From Pseudomonadota bacterium (GTDB lineage Bacteria; Pseudomonadota; Gammaproteobacteria; Burkholderiales; Sulfuriferulaceae): a DNA stretch of 9,505 bases. This document shows, piece by piece, positions 7,414-9,505 of the stretch. The translations under genes and the position numbers were made by a program. The notes beneath the pieces are model-generated. The model worked only from the letters and a program-made list of their open reading frames with translations. It made no database searches and had not been told where the DNA came from. The stretch is taken from assembly GCA_021794855.1 (NCBI GenBank), contig JAJYPZ010000026.1, positions 1-9,505 of the forward strand, in the 5' to 3' direction. Position 1 is the stretch's first letter; each line of letters begins with the position of its first letter.

Positions 7414-7662
7414 ATGTGTCAATTTATGAAGACGTTCGCTTTGGCCATATTCGTATTCGTTGCCGCCAATGTTCCCTCTGCTCAAATGCTGACTCAGCAT
7501 ATCCATGACGTTTCATATAGCTATATGAACAGCAGCTTGCATCTCCGCAGCATGGATGACGCTCACCATTCAGGGCCGCCGTTTTTTTCTGAAATCAATA
7601 CGAGCGCCTTGATTGCAGCCGGCATAGGACTGCTCGGTTTGCGCTTACGTCGTCGAAATTGA
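7414..7662 (+). CDS. Small secreted protein with degenerate PEP-CTERM-type tail
   Basis: 82 residues, no recognised domain. The start is set by the Shine-Dalgarno GAGGAG six bases before ATG 7414. A signal peptide is likely at 1-23 (KTFALAIFVFVAANVPSA|Q). The mature part is only about 35 residues before the tail and is rich in His (29, 31, 43, 51, 52), Tyr, Ser and Met. The C-terminus is an exosortase-type tripartite signal: a short motif around Glu60 (SEINTSA), a hydrophobic helix (about 65-76) and a basic end RLRRRN. It aligns without gaps to the tail of the gene at 7980, but Ser59 replaces the first Pro of the motif. It lies 180 bases after the sugar transferase and has its own sigma-54 promoter. 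It is probably a sorting substrate of XrtB that ends up outside the cell or in the EPS; the function is unknown. Confidence 0.8.
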   Translation: MCQFMKTFALAIFVFVAANVPSAQMLTQHIHDVSYSYMNSSLHLRSMDDAHHSGPPFFSEINTSALIAAGIGLLGLRLRRRN

Positions 7663-7803
7663 TCTTTTAATGGTTTTATCGGAGAACCCAATTGTCGAAG
7701 CTACTATGATTGATTTTATGATTCGGCGAGTTCTTATTTTTGCGTATAAGCAACGAAGTTTGTTTTTTTTTGATTCTGTCACAAAAGCTCCATAAATTCT
7801 GTA

Positions 7804-7979
7804 TATAATGTAAGTGTTACTCTTACGTTCTGATCGCAATTCCTTGCGCATCACTACTAAGCAGTAACAAATCGTAGAGGCTGGCGGTGAACACCAATGG
7901 TCGATACCGACCACAAAGCATTTACCGTACGCCCTCTCTCGCGATGAGTCTTTACTTAACTTTTGAAGGAGATTTAAAA
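7804..7979 (+). promoter_or_regulatory. Putative -10 box and structured leader of second mini PEP-CTERM gene
   Basis: A TATAAT hexamer (7804-7809) is the best -10 candidate, though no good -35 box lies 16-18 bases upstream. The 170 bases from there to the ATG hold no credible gene but several short hairpins: GTAAG/CTTAC (7810-7814 with 7822-7826), CGCAA-TTCC-TTGCG (7835-7848), GGTG/CACC (7886-7895) and TGGTCG-ATAC-CGACCA (7898-7913). A strong ribosome site GAAGGAGA follows at 7965-7972. The long leader suggests post-transcriptional control; I recognise no known riboswitch class in it. Confidence 0.35.
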
Positions 7980-8267
7980 ATGCGTAATTTATTGAAACCC
8001 GCAACCTTGGCTTTTGCACTGATTGCTGCCGGCTCTGCTGGCGTAGCCAGCGCTGCCGAAATGCATGAAATGACAGCCGAGCCTATCGTCGGACAGGTAA
8101 CCTTCAACGGTCAAGCCACGCCGCTGGATGCAGATGATGTTTACACCAACGCTAACGGCATGCATGTCTATATGCCTGACCCTGTATTACCTGAAGCCGA
8201 CACCCTCTCCTTGATGGCAGTGGGCTTGGGTCTCATCGGGTTACGTTTACGCCGTAAAAGCAAATAA
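7980..8267 (+). CDS. Small secreted protein with PEP-CTERM-type sorting tail
   Basis: 95 residues. The start is ATG 7980, not the in-frame ATG at 7887, because GAAGGAGA lies seven bases before it and a clean signal peptide begins there (1-25, cleavage at GVASA|AEM). The mature protein before the tail is only about 45 residues, acidic, with no cysteine and no known domain. The tail is a complete exosortase signal: motif LPEADT (Pro71-Glu72), a hydrophobic helix (about 76-88: LSLMAVGLGLIGL) and a basic end RLRRKSK. PEAD-type variants of the Pro-Glu-Pro motif are seen in PEP-CTERM proteins. It follows a long hairpin-rich leader and is ended by two hairpins. It is probably exported by Sec, held in the inner membrane and then cleaved by an exosortase. 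Its role at the surface is unknown; interaction with the EPS is an inference from the neighbours. Confidence 0.87.
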   Translation: MRNLLKPATLAFALIAAGSAGVASAAEMHEMTAEPIVGQVTFNGQATPLDADDVYTNANGMHVYMPDPVLPEADTLSLMAVGLGLIGLRLRRKSK

Positions 8268-8275
8268 TAGCGTGC

Positions 8276-8302
8276 AAGTCCCGTGCCCGTGAGCCGGGAC
8301 TT
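8276..8302 (+). terminator. Hairpin just after mini PEP-CTERM gene
   Basis: Arms AAGTCCCG (8276-8283) and CGGGACTT (8295-8302) form a perfect 8-bp stem with an 11-base loop, eight bases after the stop codon. Only a short T run follows, so on its own it is a weak terminator or a 3' mRNA stabiliser. Confidence 0.55.
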
Positions 8303-8310
8303 TAGCTAAT

Positions 8311-8363
8311 CGGCCGATATTAAGACGCGGTTTTGCCGCCCTTATTTCGGCCGTATCTTTTTT
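8311..8363 (+). terminator. Long interrupted hairpin with T tract: intrinsic terminator
   Basis: Nested arms pair in order: CGGCCGA (8311-8317) with TCGGCCG (8347-8353), TAAG (8321-8324) with CTTA (8341-8344), and GCGG (8327-8330) with CCGC (8336-8339), with a five-base loop. TATC and then six T residues follow (8358-8363). This is a good Rho-independent terminator for the mini PEP-CTERM gene. Confidence 0.78.
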
Positions 8364-8414
8364 ATTTGCTTCATATGCTTTATTGCAAAATGAATCACCT
8401 TCATTCCTCTTGCT

Positions 8415-8446
8415 GTAAATTTACTTCTGGACACCGCCTAAGGTGT
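8415..8446. repeat. Palindrome and inverted repeat upstream of PAP2 gene
   Basis: GTAAATTTAC (8415-8424) is a perfect 10-bp palindrome. Seven bases further, ACACC (8431-8435) and GGTGT (8442-8446) form an inverted repeat around six bases. Both lie in the 150-base stretch between the terminator and the PAP2 start, where a promoter would be expected. They may be operators; no clear promoter boxes were found. Confidence 0.3.
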
Positions 8447-8513
8447 AAGGTTATCCTTATTCTGCATTAGAGACTTCATTTATCAGCCTCGGACTTTCAT
8501 CTTTAAATTCCGC

Positions 8514-9143
8514 ATGATTTCATGGTTCGCCATCACTACCACTGGAAGTTTCACCGTTATGGCGCCCGCAGGCATGGCAATCACGGCCTGGTTGGCACTT
8601 AACCGGGCATGGCGTCTGGTAATGTGGTGGATATTGCTTTTTATTGGCGGCATGGGAGTGGTCGTAGCCACCAAGATCGCCTTTGTCGGCTGGGGTCTGG
8701 GAATACGTTCTCTGAATTTTACCGGTTTTAGCGGGCATGCCATGCGCGCTACTGCCGTTGCGCCTGTTTTTTTTTATATGCTGCTTGAAAAAAGTCCGCG
8801 CGCATACAAAATCGCTGGAATTATAGCTGGTTTGGCTTTCGGCATATTGATCAGTTATTCAAGACTGGTGGTCCATGCTCATTCAGTCTCGGAAGCCGTA
8901 ACGGGCTTTTTTTTAGGCGGCACAGTCGCTCTTGTCTTTATCGGCATAATTGATCGATATCGGCTGGAACTCAATAGCTGGATAATTGTGCTGAGCGTAG
9001 CGGTACTGCTAGCCTCACCTGCCATCCCCCCCGCACCGACACAACGCTGGATCACCAAGACCGCTTTATATCTTTCCGGCCATAGCTCTCCCTATACGCG
9101 CGCTAACTGGAGCAAACATAGCGATAGCGATCTTTATAGGTAA
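8514..9143 (+). CDS. Membrane PAP2-family phosphatase-like protein
   Basis: 209 residues, multi-pass membrane protein with hydrophobic segments at about 13-28, 35-53, 76-91, 98-114, 129-146 and 154-170. The PAP2 signature is partly present: TGFSGHA at 70-76 (catalytic-type His75), and SR-x5-H-x3 at 116-126 with the nucleophile-type His123. The last position of that motif is Glu127 instead of Asp. The first PAP2 motif (K-x6-RP) is degenerate: Lys54 is followed by Arg65 without RP. Such enzymes dephosphorylate lipid or prenyl pyrophosphates; recycling of undecaprenyl pyrophosphate released during EPS assembly would fit the context but is inference. ATG 8514 has no visible Shine-Dalgarno, and the frame is open to 8442, so a non-ATG upstream start cannot be excluded. 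It converges on the epsD-like gene with 22 bases between stops. Confidence 0.75.
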   Translation: MISWFAITTTGSFTVMAPAGMAITAWLALNRAWRLVMWWILLFIGGMGVVVATKIAFVGWGLGIRSLNFTGFSGHAMRATAVAPVFFYMLLEKSPRAYKIAGIIAGLAFGILISYSRLVVHAHSVSEAVTGFFLGGTVALVFIGIIDRYRLELNSWIIVLSVAVLLASPAIPPAPTQRWITKTALYLSGHSSPYTRANWSKHSDSDLYR

Positions 9144-9165
9144 CGCCTAGGCTGCTCCGCTTAAA

Positions 9166-9505
9166 TCATTGGTCAAGATATTGAATTTGCGCATGTGAAC
9201 GTAAGTTTTGCAATAACGCTTCAGTAGCCCGTGTTTTTTCTTCCTCCATTAATAACCGGGTGATTTTAAATTGCGCATGGTTTAGCGATATTGGTGCGGA
9301 GATCTTACTTTCCAGCACCAGCAATTCCATCCCTTTACGAGTTTGATCGACGACCAAAGCCCCATCCAGAGACATTTTTGCCAATATATTCAATTCTGTA
9401 TTATTGGTATCTTCCGGAATTTTAACTGTTCGCCACTGGTCGTATTGTATATTCGACCGGCTTAACTCATCAAAAAATTGCGCCGAATTAGTGCTGCTCT
9501 GCAAT
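9166..9505 (-). CDS. epsD: C-terminal part of EpsD-family peptidyl-prolyl isomerase-like protein
   Basis: 112 codons from the right edge to a TGA at 9166-9168; the frame continues past the window, so the N-terminus and true start are missing. The segment ends with a pattern I associate with the C-terminal region of EpsD proteins: a GMELLVLESK strand, an ISLNHAQFKITRLLMEEEKTRA helix, then a helix ending LRSHAQIQYLDQ (the family typically ends with a KIEYxG-like string). EpsD proteins are secreted parvulin-type folding helpers of EPS systems; the catalytic PpiC domain would lie outside the window, so it is not confirmed. The gene is on the minus strand and separated from epsL-E-F-G by about 4 kb with plus-strand genes between. 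Assignment by similarity of a short tail; moderately sure. Confidence 0.55.
   Translation of the reverse strand, partial: LQSSTNSAQFFDELSRSNIQYDQWRTVKIPEDTNNTELNILAKMSLDGALVVDQTRKGMELLVLESKISAPISLNHAQFKITRLLMEEEKTRATEALLQNLRSHAQIQYLDQ

Noticed and set aside
7733..7771. CTTAT/ATAAG hairpin followed by nine T residues as terminator of the first mini gene
   Set aside because: Only five weak pairs, and the T run starts 12 bases after the stem, so it does not form a proper intrinsic terminator.
7887..7979. In-frame upstream ATG extending the second mini gene by 31 residues
   Set aside because: It would bury the signal peptide and ignores the strong GAAGGAGA site before ATG 7980.
1..9505. CRISPR arrays, tRNA or rRNA genes, insertion sequences
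   Set aside because: No regularly spaced repeats, no RNA gene signatures and no transposase motifs were seen on either strand.

Overview
The window reads as part of an exopolysaccharide (EPS) secretion locus of the Methylobacillus EpsB-L type, joined to an exosortase/PEP-CTERM protein-sorting system. That combination is typical of biofilm- or floc-forming Beta- and Gammaproteobacteria. The moderate base composition and the protein signatures would suit a methylotroph or methanotroph, but the genus cannot be fixed from sequence alone.

Left half (1-5315, minus strand). Read from the divergent promoter region, five genes follow one another: epsL (predicted outer-membrane beta-barrel), epsE (periplasmic polysaccharide export protein), epsF (inner-membrane Wzz-like chain-length protein), epsG (cytoplasmic BY-kinase-like partner) and xrtB (exosortase, cut by the left edge). 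Gaps are 48, 12, 43 and 8 bases, so this is almost certainly one operon. It gives a path from the inner membrane to the cell surface plus a protein-sorting transpeptidase. xrtB runs off the left edge without a stop and carries the exosortase Cys, Arg and His.

Centre (5316-7233). A 526-bp AT-rich gene-free region separates epsL from the divergent sugar transferase gene (epsB/wcaJ type). That enzyme starts glycan assembly by loading the first sugar phosphate onto undecaprenyl phosphate. The region holds clustered TTACA and TGCA elements, a perfect GTTAC-T-GTAAC palindrome and a possible sigma-54 site for epsL.

Right half (7234-9505). Two very small secreted proteins (82 and 95 residues) end in PEP-CTERM-type sorting tails. 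They are candidate substrates of the exosortase at the left. The first follows an excellent sigma-54 -24/-12 promoter and has lost the first Pro of its motif. The second follows a long leader with several hairpins and is closed by two tandem hairpins. Next come a membrane PAP2-type phosphatase and, on the minus strand at the right edge, the C-terminus of an EpsD-family peptidyl-prolyl isomerase.

Working model (inference): the EpsB-type transferase starts the repeat unit; EpsF and EpsG set chain length; EpsE and EpsL pass polymer through the periplasm and outer membrane; EpsD helps periplasmic folding; XrtB processes the two mini PEP-CTERM proteins. Two regulatory links stand out: a sigma-54 promoter on a sorting substrate, and an N-terminal domain in EpsG that fits the tandem cyclic-di-GMP-binding MshEN motif spacing exactly.
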